From Bacillus alkalisoli (GTDB taxonomy: Bacteria > Bacillota > Bacilli > Bacillales > Bacillaceae_I), in NCBI RefSeq assembly GCF_002797415.1, contig NZ_KZ454944.1, positions 1,382,665-1,446,664 on the forward strand: a stretch of 64,000 nt of DNA. The letters are read 5' to 3'. The position numbers and the translations under genes were made by a program. The notes beneath the pieces were generated by a model. It was not told where the DNA came from, did no database searches, and saw only the letters and a list, made by a program, of their open reading frames with translations. Position 1 is the stretch's first letter, and the number at the start of each line of letters is the position of its first letter. This document shows, one piece after another, positions 15,715-24,789 of the stretch.

Positions 15715-16804
15715 CTGCTTCTTGTTTTGCGAAATATTCTTCCGCAATTTTGTCTATTTCCTTTTTTAATTCATCAACCATAGTAGCTTCAGGAACTTTC
15801 CGTACAATTTCGCCTTTACGGAATAACAATCCTTCTCCACGAGCACCAGCAATTCCAATATCTGCTTCACGAGCTTCTCCTGGGCCGTTAACCGCGCAAC
15901 CTAAAACCGCTACTTTAATGGGTGCTTTAATCGTTGAAATATATTCTTCTACCTCATTAGCAATAGAAATTAAGTCAATTTCAATTCTTCCGCAAGTAGG
16001 ACAAGAGATAAGCGTTGCAGCGTTAGAAGCAAGTCCGAATGACTTTAATAACTCACGAGCTACTTTTACTTCTTCAACAGGATCTGCACTTAAAGAAATA
16101 CGTAATGTGTTTCCGATTCCTTTACTTAGAATAGCCCCTAAACCAGCGGCACTTTTTACTGTACCGGCAAAAAGTGTACCCGATTCGGTGATACCTAAAT
16201 GTAGAGGATAGTCAAAAGCTCGAGATGCTTTCTCATAAGCTTCAATCGCTAAGTTTACATCGGATGCTTTCATGGAAACAATGATATCGTAAAAATCTAA
16301 GTCCTCTAAAATTTTTATATGGTGAAGTGCGCTTTCAACCATTCCATCAGCAGTTGGGTAGCCGTATTTATCTAATATACGTTTTTCAAGGGAGCCAGCG
16401 TTTACACCAATTCGAATGGGAATTCCTTTTTCTTTACAAGCTTTTACAACAGCTTCTACCTTTTCACGTCGTCCAATGTTTCCTGGATTAATCCTGATTT
16501 TGTCTACGCCGCCTTCAATACATTTTAATGCTAATTTATAGTCAAAATGTATATCGGCAACTAAAGGGATGTTAATTCTTTTTTTGATTTCAGGAATGGC
16601 ATTTGCAGCTCTTTCATCAGGGCAAGCTACACGAACTACTTGACAGCCTGCTTCTTCTAAACGTTTTATTTCAGCGACGGTTGCTTCCACATCATGTGTT
16701 TTCGTCGTTGTCATACTTTGTATAAATAATTCATTGCTTCCACCAATTGTTAAATCGCCGACTTTAACGGGACGGGTTTTCGTACGATGTGTCATTTCAT
16801 TCAC
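15698..16804 (-). CDS. ispG: 4-hydroxy-3-methylbut-2-en-1-yl diphosphate synthase
   Basis: The penultimate MEP pathway enzyme, a [4Fe-4S] protein converting MEcPP to HMBPP. I start it at the GTG at 16804 ([16 protein letters not shown]), with AAAGGAG 10 bases upstream, giving 368 residues; the longer option from 16831 would include that site. Cluster residues lie in LISCPTCGR and [19 protein letters not shown]. The TIM-barrel core ([28 protein letters not shown]) is near identical to B. subtilis YqfY/IspG. Confidence 0.96.
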
Positions 16805-16937
16805 GATTAAATCGCTCCTTTTAACTATCAAAGATGTGGAATATACGATATATCCACCTATTAATTACAGTTCAAAAATATGCTGTACCCAAAATATTGT
16901 ATCAATCGAGAGTGTGAATTGACAAGTATTAAAATCT

Positions 16938-17288
16938 TTAGCGATAGATTGGAAATTTGTATTCCCTTCCAATTTGTATCTTTTCAGGAATAACATTGTC
17001 ATTAAGTAATTGGAAATCTTCTATTAATTTGTTTATAGGTACAGGAATAGGGCCGTTTGTTATCCTTTCGGCTATAGTTAATACCGTATCTCCAGCTTTT
17101 ATTTCCACAATCATATATAGTGAATCATTCAATTTTTCTTCTGCAGTGTTATCATTCTTTTGTAAGGAAGAAATTGCTTTCTGTGTTTCTTGAGATTGGG
17201 CTGTTGTTGGTATTGTACCCTTTGTAATATCTGTATATATACTAAATATAGTAAATCCGATAAGTACAACAATGAATAATCGAAACAT
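16938..17288 (-). CDS. yqfZ: Membrane-anchored LysM protein (YqfZ)
   Basis: A 116-residue exported protein. One N-terminal membrane helix (MFRLFIVVLIGFTIFSIYTD) is followed by a linker and a C-terminal LysM-like domain (IKAGDTVLTIAERITNG ... ENKIQIGREYKFPIYR pattern), which binds peptidoglycan. GGGAGGAAATTAAA sets the ATG at 17288. Upstream in-frame starts add an unrelated leader. Neighbourhood and size match yqfZ. Confidence 0.82.
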   Translation of the reverse strand: MFRLFIVVLIGFTIFSIYTDITKGTIPTTAQSQETQKAISSLQKNDNTAEEKLNDSLYMIVEIKAGDTVLTIAERITNGPIPVPINKLIEDFQLLNDNVIPEKIQIGREYKFPIYR

Positions 17289-17412
17289 TTTAATTTCCTC
17301 CCTTTTAAGCATATTTATGTATATGCTTGTCCAAGAGGAATATGACAAACAATAGTCTTTTCTTAACTATTGTTATTAAAACAATCTGCTATGGAATTTT
17401 AATTAGTTTCTT

Positions 17413-17557
17413 TGCGCTACAGGCACTGGCTTTCCGCGGGGAGCGCAAGGGAAGGTTATTTTCACTATCGTGAAACCTACTCCTCGGCGTACCGCCTGTG
17501 GGGTCTCACGATTCGCTCTATTTCCCGCAGGAGTCCAGTGCCTTCCGCTCCAATCCA
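17413..17557 (-). repeat. GC-rich structured repeat, copy 3 (inverse orientation)
   Basis: Ends CGCTACAGGCACTGGCTTTC and GAGTCCAGTGCCTTCCGCTCC pair through GGCACTGG/CCAGTGCC. Core blocks are CCGCGGGGAGCGC, TCCTCGGCGTACCGCCTGTG, GGGGTCTCACGATTCGCTC and TTTCCCGCAGGAGTCC. It carries an extra segment GGTTATTTTCACTATCGTGA that is also in copy 4. It fills the yqfZ-yqgB gap; nothing else is seen in 17289-17605. Confidence 0.87.
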
Positions 17558-17605
17558 CTCTAGATTTTAAATTATTTAAAGAAAAAAACATACAAGAAAG
17601 AGCGT

Positions 17606-17635
17606 TAAAAAAAACCGACAAATAATTGCCGGTTT
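17606..17635 (-). terminator. Terminator of yqgB
   Basis: On the minus strand AAACCGGCAA pairs with TTGTCGGTTT and eight T's follow. Confidence 0.88.
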
Positions 17636-17644
17636 GGTAGAAGA

Positions 17645-18424
17645 TTATTGTTCAACTGTTTTTTTTACTTTTACTTCTTTAATGATTAAATACAGTACAA
17701 AGATAGAAGCAGCAAAGCTGATTATGCCTGTTGCGGGAATGTAGAGACCAAGTAAATCTGTTAAGGTAAATAAAATAGTAGGGATTGTTACTGCATATGC
17801 AGCTAGTATCCATGTATGACGATACTTTAAATTAGTTCTGTCTAAACTATTTTTAATTATTAAGCCTACAAGTCCTAAAATAGTTACTTGAATAAATTTT
17901 ACTGCGCTAAATGCTACATACATAACTATTAAAATTAGAGTTAAAATAATAGGCATTAAAGATCCTAAACCATCCATAAAAGATACGATGTCATCTCTTG
18001 TTAGAGTAAAGCCTTGTAAGTCGGCAAAGTTAAAGAAATCTTCTTGGCCTCCCATTACAAATACTAGCTCATATTGTTGGATTGCTATAACATCACCATA
18101 GTTATTGATTTCTGAAAGCGTTAGTTCATTATTTGGATCAATTATAATTGTAACGTCATCTTGTTCAATAAAAACAGGTTCATCAGTTTCAGCTGTAAAT
18201 TCACCATCTTCAATAATAAAATTTGGAACATCGGCATCGACGACTGTTTTTGTAGCATTGAAAATTTGATAAGTACCTGTACCTACAAAAACAAATGCAG
18301 GAATGGATGTTAATAGGACAAGAAAGAATACATATAAAATGGATTTTCCGATTCCCTGGAAGCGAAATGTTGCCATATCTTTAGGGGAATACAAACTTTT
18401 TATAAACTGTTTAAAAATGTTCAC
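17645..18424 (-). CDS. yqgB: DUF1189-family membrane protein (YqgB)
   Basis: A polytopic membrane protein of 259 residues from the GTG at 18424 (AAAGGGTG upstream; a GTG at 18433 is also in frame). Segment one is at about 27-47, followed by an extracytoplasmic domain of about 100 residues rich in acidic residues, then four hydrophobic segments in the C-terminal half. Start VNIFKQFIKSLYSPKDMATF and size fit DUF1189/YqgB. Role unknown. Confidence 0.82.
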   Translation of the reverse strand: MNIFKQFIKSLYSPKDMATFRFQGIGKSILYVFFLVLLTSIPAFVFVGTGTYQIFNATKTVVDADVPNFIIEDGEFTAETDEPVFIEQDDVTIIIDPNNELTLSEINNYGDVIAIQQYELVFVMGGQEDFFNFADLQGFTLTRDDIVSFMDGLGSLMPIILTLILIVMYVAFSAVKFIQVTILGLVGLIIKNSLDRTNLKYRHTWILAAYAVTIPTILFTLTDLLGLYIPATGIISFAASIFVLYLIIKEVKVKKTVEQ

Positions 18425-18660
18425 GAAGCTCACCCTTTATGAAAAAATATTTTATGACCATTTTATGTTATCTTATTTTGGGTATCTTAACAATAAATAC
18501 ATCGGATTATTACAACAATGTAAATATTAAGGAGGCTAATGTTAAGATATTGTAAATTTCACATAAAAGTATTTACAATTGATTTAAAAATCGTTAATAA
18601 TTGTTATTGGCTTTGTAGATGTTTGTCGAATTACATATTTGGATTAAGGGGTTGAATTTT

Positions 18661-20301
18661 TTGGAATTAGATGTTCAAAGAATTATATTTGAATTTATCG
18701 GTGGCCTGGGTATTTTCCTATTCGGAATTAAGTACATGGGTGACGGATTACAAAAGTCTGCAGGTGATAAACTTCGTGATATTTTAGATAAAACGACAAC
18801 AAACCCTTTTATGGGAGTTTTAGCAGGTATATTTGTAACAATCTTATTGCAGACAAGTACTGGTACTACTGTATTAACGATTGGATTAGTTAACGCAGGT
18901 TTTATGACACTACGTCAAGCGATTGGTGTCATTATGGGTGCGAATATTGGTACAACAGTCACAGCATTCATCATTGGTATTAAAATTTCAGATTATGCGT
19001 TACCAATCATTGCTGCTGGGGCATTTTTACTATTCTTCTTTAAAAATAAACGTTTACAATATTTAGGCCAAGTTGTATTTGGTTTTGGTGGACTATTCCT
19101 AGGACTAAAAATAATGGGTGATGGATTAAAACCATTAACACATGTACAAGCGTTCCATGACTTAACCGTTTCGATGAGTACCAATCCAATACTTGGAGTA
19201 GTAATAGGAACTGTGTTTACAGTCATTGTTCAAAGTTCAAGTGCAACTATTGGGGTCCTTCAAGAATTATTCGGACAAGGTGCTTTATCATTACAAGCAG
19301 CGTTACCTGTTTTATTCGGTGACAATATTGGAACAACCATTACTGCTGTTCTAGCTTCTATAGGTGCTTCAGTTGCTGCTAGAAGAGCTGCATTAACTCA
19401 TGTAATCTTTAATGTCGTAGGTGCCACAATTATTATCATCATAATTGTACCTTTTACAATATTAATTGATAACATCCAACAAGCATTACAATTAAATCCA
19501 CAAATGACAATTGCATTTGCACACGGTATTTTCAACGTGTCCAACGTAATCATTCAATTTCCATTTATTGCATTACTAGCTATATTAGTTACTAAACTAA
19601 TTCCTGGACAAGATAGTGCAGTGGAATATAAAGCAAATAAATTAGATCCATTATTTATTGAACAATCACCTTCATTAGCATTAGGTCAAGCAAAAGAAGA
19701 AGTTGTTCGCATGGGTGAATTATCGGTTGTAGGTCTTGAAGAAACAAAAGCTTACTTAGTAAATGGAACTCCTAAACATGCAGAAGTAGGTTTCCAGCTT
19801 GAAGATGCAATTAATAATATGGATCGTAAGATTACCGACTATTTAGTAAAACTATCTTCTGCTTCTTTATCTGCAAATGAATCGGAAGAACATTCGATGT
19901 TAATGGATTCAGTACGTGACATTGAACGTATCGGTGACCACTTTGAAAATATCCTAGAGTTAGTTGATTACCAAATCTCTAATAAAGTAAAACTTACTGA
20001 TCAAGCTGATCAAGATCTAGATGAAATGTTCACATTAACTATTAAAACGGTACAAGAAGCTGTTGAAGCTTTAAAAACTGGTAATAAAGAATTAGCAAGA
20101 GATGTAAAATTAAAAGAAGACCAAATTGACAGAATGGAACGTACTCTTCGTAAGAAACATATTATGCGTTTAAATGACGGATTATGTTCTGGTCAATCAG
20201 GAATCGTATTTGTTGATATTATTAGTAACTTAGAGCGTGTCGGTGACCATGCAGTTAATATCGCTGAGGCTGTTCTAGGAGAAAGTCACGGTACATTATA
20301 A
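18661..20301 (+). CDS. nptA: Na+/phosphate cotransporter, NptA family, with PhoU-like tail
   Basis: A 546-residue protein from TTG at 18661 (AAGGGG 9 bases upstream). The N-terminal 315 residues have two inverted Na_Pi_cotrans repeats with the signature QTSTGTTVLT and QSSSATIGVL. The C-terminal 200 residues are helical and PhoU-like, with two ERxGDHxxNI-type metal motifs (DIERIGDHFENI and LERVGDHAVNI). It likely imports phosphate with sodium and complements the Pst system at 27-31 kb. It is divergent from yqgB and ends at its own terminator. Confidence 0.9.
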   Translation: MELDVQRIIFEFIGGLGIFLFGIKYMGDGLQKSAGDKLRDILDKTTTNPFMGVLAGIFVTILLQTSTGTTVLTIGLVNAGFMTLRQAIGVIMGANIGTTVTAFIIGIKISDYALPIIAAGAFLLFFFKNKRLQYLGQVVFGFGGLFLGLKIMGDGLKPLTHVQAFHDLTVSMSTNPILGVVIGTVFTVIVQSSSATIGVLQELFGQGALSLQAALPVLFGDNIGTTITAVLASIGASVAARRAALTHVIFNVVGATIIIIIIVPFTILIDNIQQALQLNPQMTIAFAHGIFNVSNVIIQFPFIALLAILVTKLIPGQDSAVEYKANKLDPLFIEQSPSLALGQAKEEVVRMGELSVVGLEETKAYLVNGTPKHAEVGFQLEDAINNMDRKITDYLVKLSSASLSANESEEHSMLMDSVRDIERIGDHFENILELVDYQISNKVKLTDQADQDLDEMFTLTIKTVQEAVEALKTGNKELARDVKLKEDQIDRMERTLRKKHIMRLNDGLCSGQSGIVFVDIISNLERVGDHAVNIAEAVLGESHGTL

Positions 20302-20309
20302 TAAATGGG

Positions 20310-20340
20310 AGACGGGGGAATTTAATTCTCCCGTTTTCTT
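20310..20340 (+). terminator. Terminator of nptA
   Basis: ACGGGGGAA pairs with TTCTCCCGT (one G-U), then TTTCTTATATTTT. Confidence 0.75.
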
Positions 20341-20364
20341 ATATTTTCTATAAAGGAGAAAGTG

Positions 20365-20850
20365 ATGATGGATTTCATTTATTGGCTACTATTATCTATA
20401 TTAATCGTTCTTTCTTTTGTCGGGTTAATATACCCAATCATTCCAAGCGTTTTATTGTTGGTTGGAGCATTTTTGTTATATGGAGTATTTTTCACTTTCG
20501 AACCTTTCTCTTTTTTGTTTTGGGCAATACAGCTTTCTTTTGTTGCTTTGCTTTTTGTAACAGATTATGTAGCGAGTGTTATTGGTGTAAAAAAGTTTGG
20601 AGGTAGTAATTATTCTGTTTGGGGTAGTACGCTTGGGTTAATTGTTGGACCATTTGTTATTCCGGTTATTGGAATTATTGCGGGACCTTTTATTGGAGCT
20701 TTTATTGCAGAAATTATTTTTTCTAAAAAATCGTTAAAAGAAGCAATGAAAATAGGTACAGGTTCTGTAGTAGGTTTATTTACAAGTATTGTAGCAAAAG
20801 GAATCATTCAAATAATAATGGTTGTATATTTCATAATTGTAGTCCTTTAA
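20365..20850 (+). CDS. yqgC: DUF456-family membrane protein (YqgC)
   Basis: A 161-162 residue membrane protein; AAAGGAG at 20352-20358 serves the GTG-ATG-ATG cluster at 20362-20370. About five hydrophobic segments cover most of it, and the glycine-rich loop PVIGIIAGPFIGAFIAE in the middle is the DUF456 hallmark. It sits between nptA and sodA as yqgC does in B. subtilis. Function unknown. Confidence 0.85.
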   Translation: MMDFIYWLLLSILIVLSFVGLIYPIIPSVLLLVGAFLLYGVFFTFEPFSFLFWAIQLSFVALLFVTDYVASVIGVKKFGGSNYSVWGSTLGLIVGPFVIPVIGIIAGPFIGAFIAEIIFSKKSLKEAMKIGTGSVVGLFTSIVAKGIIQIIMVVYFIIVVL

Positions 20851-20900
20851 TATTGACAGAATATTCGTCACATGTTAATTTATAACAAAACATTATACAC

Positions 20901-20974
20901 GGACCCTTAGCTCAGTTGGTTAGAGCAGACGGCTCATAACCGTCCGGTCGCAGGTTCGAGTCCTGCAGGGTCCA
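20901..20974 (+). tRNA. tRNA with CAU anticodon, probably tRNA-Ile2 (or elongator Met)
   Basis: A complete cloverleaf without encoded CCA. The acceptor GGACCCT/AGGGTCC is perfect; D arm TAGCTCAGTTGGTTAGAGCA; anticodon stem GACGG/CCGTC with CAT at 20935-20937; T arm GCAGG/CCTGC around TTCGAGT. The C4-G69 and C5-G68 acceptor pairs and the body sequence favour the minor tRNA-Ile whose wobble C is changed to lysidine by TilS and reads AUA, rather than methionine, but this is not certain from sequence. It is a lone tRNA gene between yqgC and pfk. Confidence 0.95.
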
Positions 20975-21065
20975 TACAAACTAGAAACCTCTTAATAATA
21001 TTGGTTTCTTTTTTTATATGATTGTGGATAAAATTGGATTATATAATGGATATTATATAAGATAA

Positions 21066-22064
<999 letters not shown>

Positions 22065-22228
22065 GATGGAATGAATAAAAACAAGCGAAAAAAGAAAATA
22101 TAAAATTTGTTTGAGGCAGATTGTTTGAAACTAGAATATATTTTTGGTAATCTTGAGTTAAAGAAACCGGTAGTTAATACTGCCAAGTTTCAGAAATTTC
22201 TACATATTAAAATTTGGAGGAGATATTT

Positions 22229-22837
22229 ATGGCATACGAATTACCGCAATTACCTTATGCTTATGACGCTTTAGAACCACACATTGACAAGGAAACAATG
22301 AACATTCACCACACAAAACACCACAACACTTACATTACAAATGTAAACGCAGCTTTAGAAGGTCATGCTGATCTTGCAGCTAAAAGTGCAGAAGAATTAA
22401 TTGCTAACCTTGACGCTGTACCTGAAAACATCCGTGCTGCAGTTCGCAACAACGGTGGTGGTCACGCTAACCATAGCTTATTCTGGACACTTTTAACTCC
22501 AGGTGGAGCAAGTGAGCCAACAGGTGAATTAGCTGACGCTATCAATAGCAAATTCGGAAGCTTAGAAAACTTCAAAGAAGAGTTCTCTAAAGCAGGTGCA
22601 ACTCGCTTCGGTTCTGGTTGGGCTTGGTTAGTAGTAAACAATGGTGAGTTAGAAGTAATGAGCACACCAAATCAAGACTCTCCAATCATGGAAGGTAAAA
22701 CTCCAGTTTTAGGTCTTGACGTTTGGGAGCATGCTTACTACTTAAACTACCAAAACCGTCGTCCTGATTACATTTCTGCATTCTTCAATGTAATCAACTG
22801 GGATGTAGTTGCTGACCTTTACAGCAAAGCAAAATAA
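22229..22837 (+). CDS. sodA: Superoxide dismutase (Mn/Fe family)
   Basis: A cytoplasmic superoxide dismutase of 202 residues from the ATG at 22229 (GGAGGA 8 bases upstream; an in-frame ATG at 22214 overlaps that site). Metal ligands are His27 (NIHHTKHH), a His in NHSLFW, and Asp and His in [18 protein letters not shown]. The glycine-rich NNGGGHANH stretch and GSGWAWLV are family hallmarks. Codon use is that of a highly expressed gene. It indicates an aerobic lifestyle. Confidence 0.96.
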   Translation: MAYELPQLPYAYDALEPHIDKETMNIHHTKHHNTYITNVNAALEGHADLAAKSAEELIANLDAVPENIRAAVRNNGGGHANHSLFWTLLTPGGASEPTGELADAINSKFGSLENFKEEFSKAGATRFGSGWAWLVVNNGELEVMSTPNQDSPIMEGKTPVLGLDVWEHAYYLNYQNRRPDYISAFFNVINWDVVADLYSKAK

Positions 22838-22850
22838 TAATATAAAATTG

Positions 22851-22884
22851 ACGCCTGTTCCTTTTCGGAATAGGTGTTTTTTAT
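22851..22884 (+). terminator. Terminator of sodA
   Basis: ACGCCTGTTCC pairs with GGAATAGGTGT (G-U allowed) and T's follow. Confidence 0.85.
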
Positions 22885-22968
22885 TGTTTTACTCTCATAC
22901 GAAGATGTATCGAGCAGTGTTTTTCGTTTCATGATTAAGAACACTTAACAATTACTTACTTGTGTTTC

Positions 22969-23147
22969 AATTCGTATGGGTTGTGTTTCAATTTGCATCC
23001 GTTTTGTTTCAATTTGAGAAATTTGCGTTTCAATCCAAACGCTCGTCTTTCCATGTGTTTCAATACATATATGTTGTGTTTCAATTCGTGCAACTTGTGT
23101 TTCAATTTGGGTAATTTGTGTTTCAACCCTACACCTGGCATTTCCGT
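22969..23147 (+). repeat. Array of 21-bp direct repeats
   Basis: Eight units start with TGTGTTTCAATT (variants TTTG, TGCG) and add nine variable bases, giving an exact 21-base period; one 9-base interruption (GTCTTTCCA) lies after the fourth unit. Because 21 is a multiple of three, all frames stay open: the minus frame reads a heptad pattern of LKHK type. It lies between the sodA terminator and yqgE; the rest of the 430-base gap (22885-22968, 23148-23224) shows nothing else. Confidence 0.85.
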
Positions 23148-23224
23148 CTTAGTTAATTTGCTCCTAAAATTTAATTATTTTTCGGTAAAAACTAACATTC
23201 CAAACTAAAACACATATCTAAAGT

Positions 23225-23257
23225 TCCTTTAAGCCAAAATAACGGTAAGTTAAAGGA
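23225..23257 (+). promoter_or_regulatory. Hairpin that covers the yqgE ribosome binding site
   Basis: TCCTTTAA (23225-23232) is complementary to TTAAAGGA (23250-23257), the Shine-Dalgarno sequence of yqgE. It resembles the arrangement at nfo. Confidence 0.4.
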
Positions 23258-23267
23258 GCGAGTACAT

Positions 23268-24554
23268 ATGGTTAGATTGAGAAAAGTAATTGGAGACGTA
23301 GAAGTTAATAAAGATTTAATATTGTTACTTGTCATTGGTGGCCTGTATTCATTAAGTATCGCCTTATCTAATACGTTTGTGAACGTCTATTTATGGAAGC
23401 AATCTGGTGAGTTTAAAGATTTAGGAATGTACAACTTAGCTATTGTCATATTACAACCTCTAACTTTTATATTAGCTGGCAGGTGGGCAAAAAGAATAGA
23501 CAGAGTTATTGTATTAAGATTAGGTGTTATCTTCCTTGCAATATTTTACATAATGGTACTGTTCATCGGTGAAAATGCCTCATCCTTTCTGCTTTTATTA
23601 GGAGGATTACTAGGTGTCGGTTATGGATTTTACTGGCTAGCCTTTAACGTGCTAACTTTTGAAATTACTGAACCGGAAACAAGAGACTTTTTTAATGGTT
23701 TCTTAGGGATCTTAACGTCGCTTGGAGGAATGATTGGCCCGATAGCTGCTGGACTAATTATCTCCAATATGGCTAAATTTACGGGCTATACTGTTATCTT
23801 CTCTACATCACTCCTACTATTCTCAGCTGCAGTCGTATTAAGTTTTTTCCTAAGAAGAAGAGGTGCAGAAGGGAGCTACGAGCTATTTTCTATAATTAAA
23901 GAACGAAAAGTGAATAAAAACTGGAGCAATGTGACAGCGGCACACTTTTTTCAGGGACTCCGAGAAGGAACTTTTATCTTTGCGGTTTCTGTTTTAGTTT
24001 TTATTACGACGGATAGTGAATTGGCTCTCGGTACATTTGGGTTAGTCAACTCAGCAGTAGCATTTGTTTGTTATTATTTAGCAACAAGACTTATTAAGAA
24101 ACATATGCGTAAAAAATCGATATTAATTGGAGGACTACTTTTATATGCAGCGGTTTTCTTATTAGTATTTGAGCTAACCTATATTAAATTGTTAATGTAT
24201 GCAGTAGTTATTGCAATTGCTTACCCAATTCTTTTAGTACCGTACATATCTATCACGTATGATGTAATAGGTAAAAGTAAAAATGCTGCTGAAATGAGAA
24301 TTGAATATGTAGTAGTACGTGAGTTGTTCCTTAATGGTGGAAGAGCTGTTTCCATTCTTATGTTCTTAGTAGCTGTCATATTTTTTGATGAAGCAAAAAG
24401 TATCCCGGTTTTGTTAGTTATCATAGGTGCAGGCCACGCGTTAATTTATCCCTTTATTAGGAAGGTCAATTTAGAACAAAGTCCACCAACTAAACAACCT
24501 CCACAAACGGTTGTTTCCACATTAAGAGATGGAGAAGGGGAGTCAACTCCGTAA
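23268..24554 (+). CDS. yqgE: Major facilitator superfamily transporter (YqgE)
   Basis: A 428-residue membrane protein with 12 predicted hydrophobic segments and MFS loop features (GRWAKRIDRVIVLRLG between segments 2 and 3). The C-terminal about 30 residues are hydrophilic and proline rich. AAAGGAG sets the ATG. Position before pbpA matches yqgE of B. subtilis. The substrate cannot be told. Confidence 0.87.
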   Translation: MVRLRKVIGDVEVNKDLILLLVIGGLYSLSIALSNTFVNVYLWKQSGEFKDLGMYNLAIVILQPLTFILAGRWAKRIDRVIVLRLGVIFLAIFYIMVLFIGENASSFLLLLGGLLGVGYGFYWLAFNVLTFEITEPETRDFFNGFLGILTSLGGMIGPIAAGLIISNMAKFTGYTVIFSTSLLLFSAAVVLSFFLRRRGAEGSYELFSIIKERKVNKNWSNVTAAHFFQGLREGTFIFAVSVLVFITTDSELALGTFGLVNSAVAFVCYYLATRLIKKHMRKKSILIGGLLLYAAVFLLVFELTYIKLLMYAVVIAIAYPILLVPYISITYDVIGKSKNAAEMRIEYVVVRELFLNGGRAVSILMFLVAVIFFDEAKSIPVLLVIIGAGHALIYPFIRKVNLEQSPPTKQPPQTVVSTLRDGEGESTP

Positions 24555-24560
24555 CTAATC

Positions 24561-24715
24561 TGAGTTAATTTCATAATTACGGTTCGTTGAATGAAAAACG
24601 AAAATATTTGGATATGAAGATAAATATGTTCGTATATAAAGTAGTAATTAAATCTTTATTTACAAGTGATATATTTAGTTTTTCGTTTAGTAGTCATAAA
24701 TTATGAAACGAACTC
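24561..24715 (+). repeat. AT-rich inverted-repeat element, full copy D
   Basis: Starts just after the yqgE stop with GAGTTAATTTCATAATTACG and ends with the complement of GAGTTCGTTTCATAATTTAT. Inner arms are GTTCGTTGAATGAAAAACGA and TTTTTCGTTTAGTAGT. Confidence 0.85.
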
Positions 24716-24789
24716 ATTTATTAATAGAAAAAATCAGCTTTTTCATTTAAAATGGAGAATAGGAAAATAAGAATGAAAAGGTGGAATAC

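Noticed and set aside
18541-18657. 38-residue frame after TTAAGGAGG upstream of nptA
   Set aside because: The start would be only three bases behind the Shine-Dalgarno core, the sequence is cysteine/tyrosine/tryptophan-rich and unlike a protein, and it overlaps the nptA leader.
22956-23141. Minus-strand 61-residue frame over the 21-base repeats as a gene
   Set aside because: No convincing ribosome binding site or terminator; the frame is open simply because the repeat length is a multiple of three.
22969-23147. CRISPR array
   Set aside because: The repeat period is only 21 bases with a 12-base conserved part and 9-base variable part, far below CRISPR repeat and spacer sizes, and no cas genes are present.
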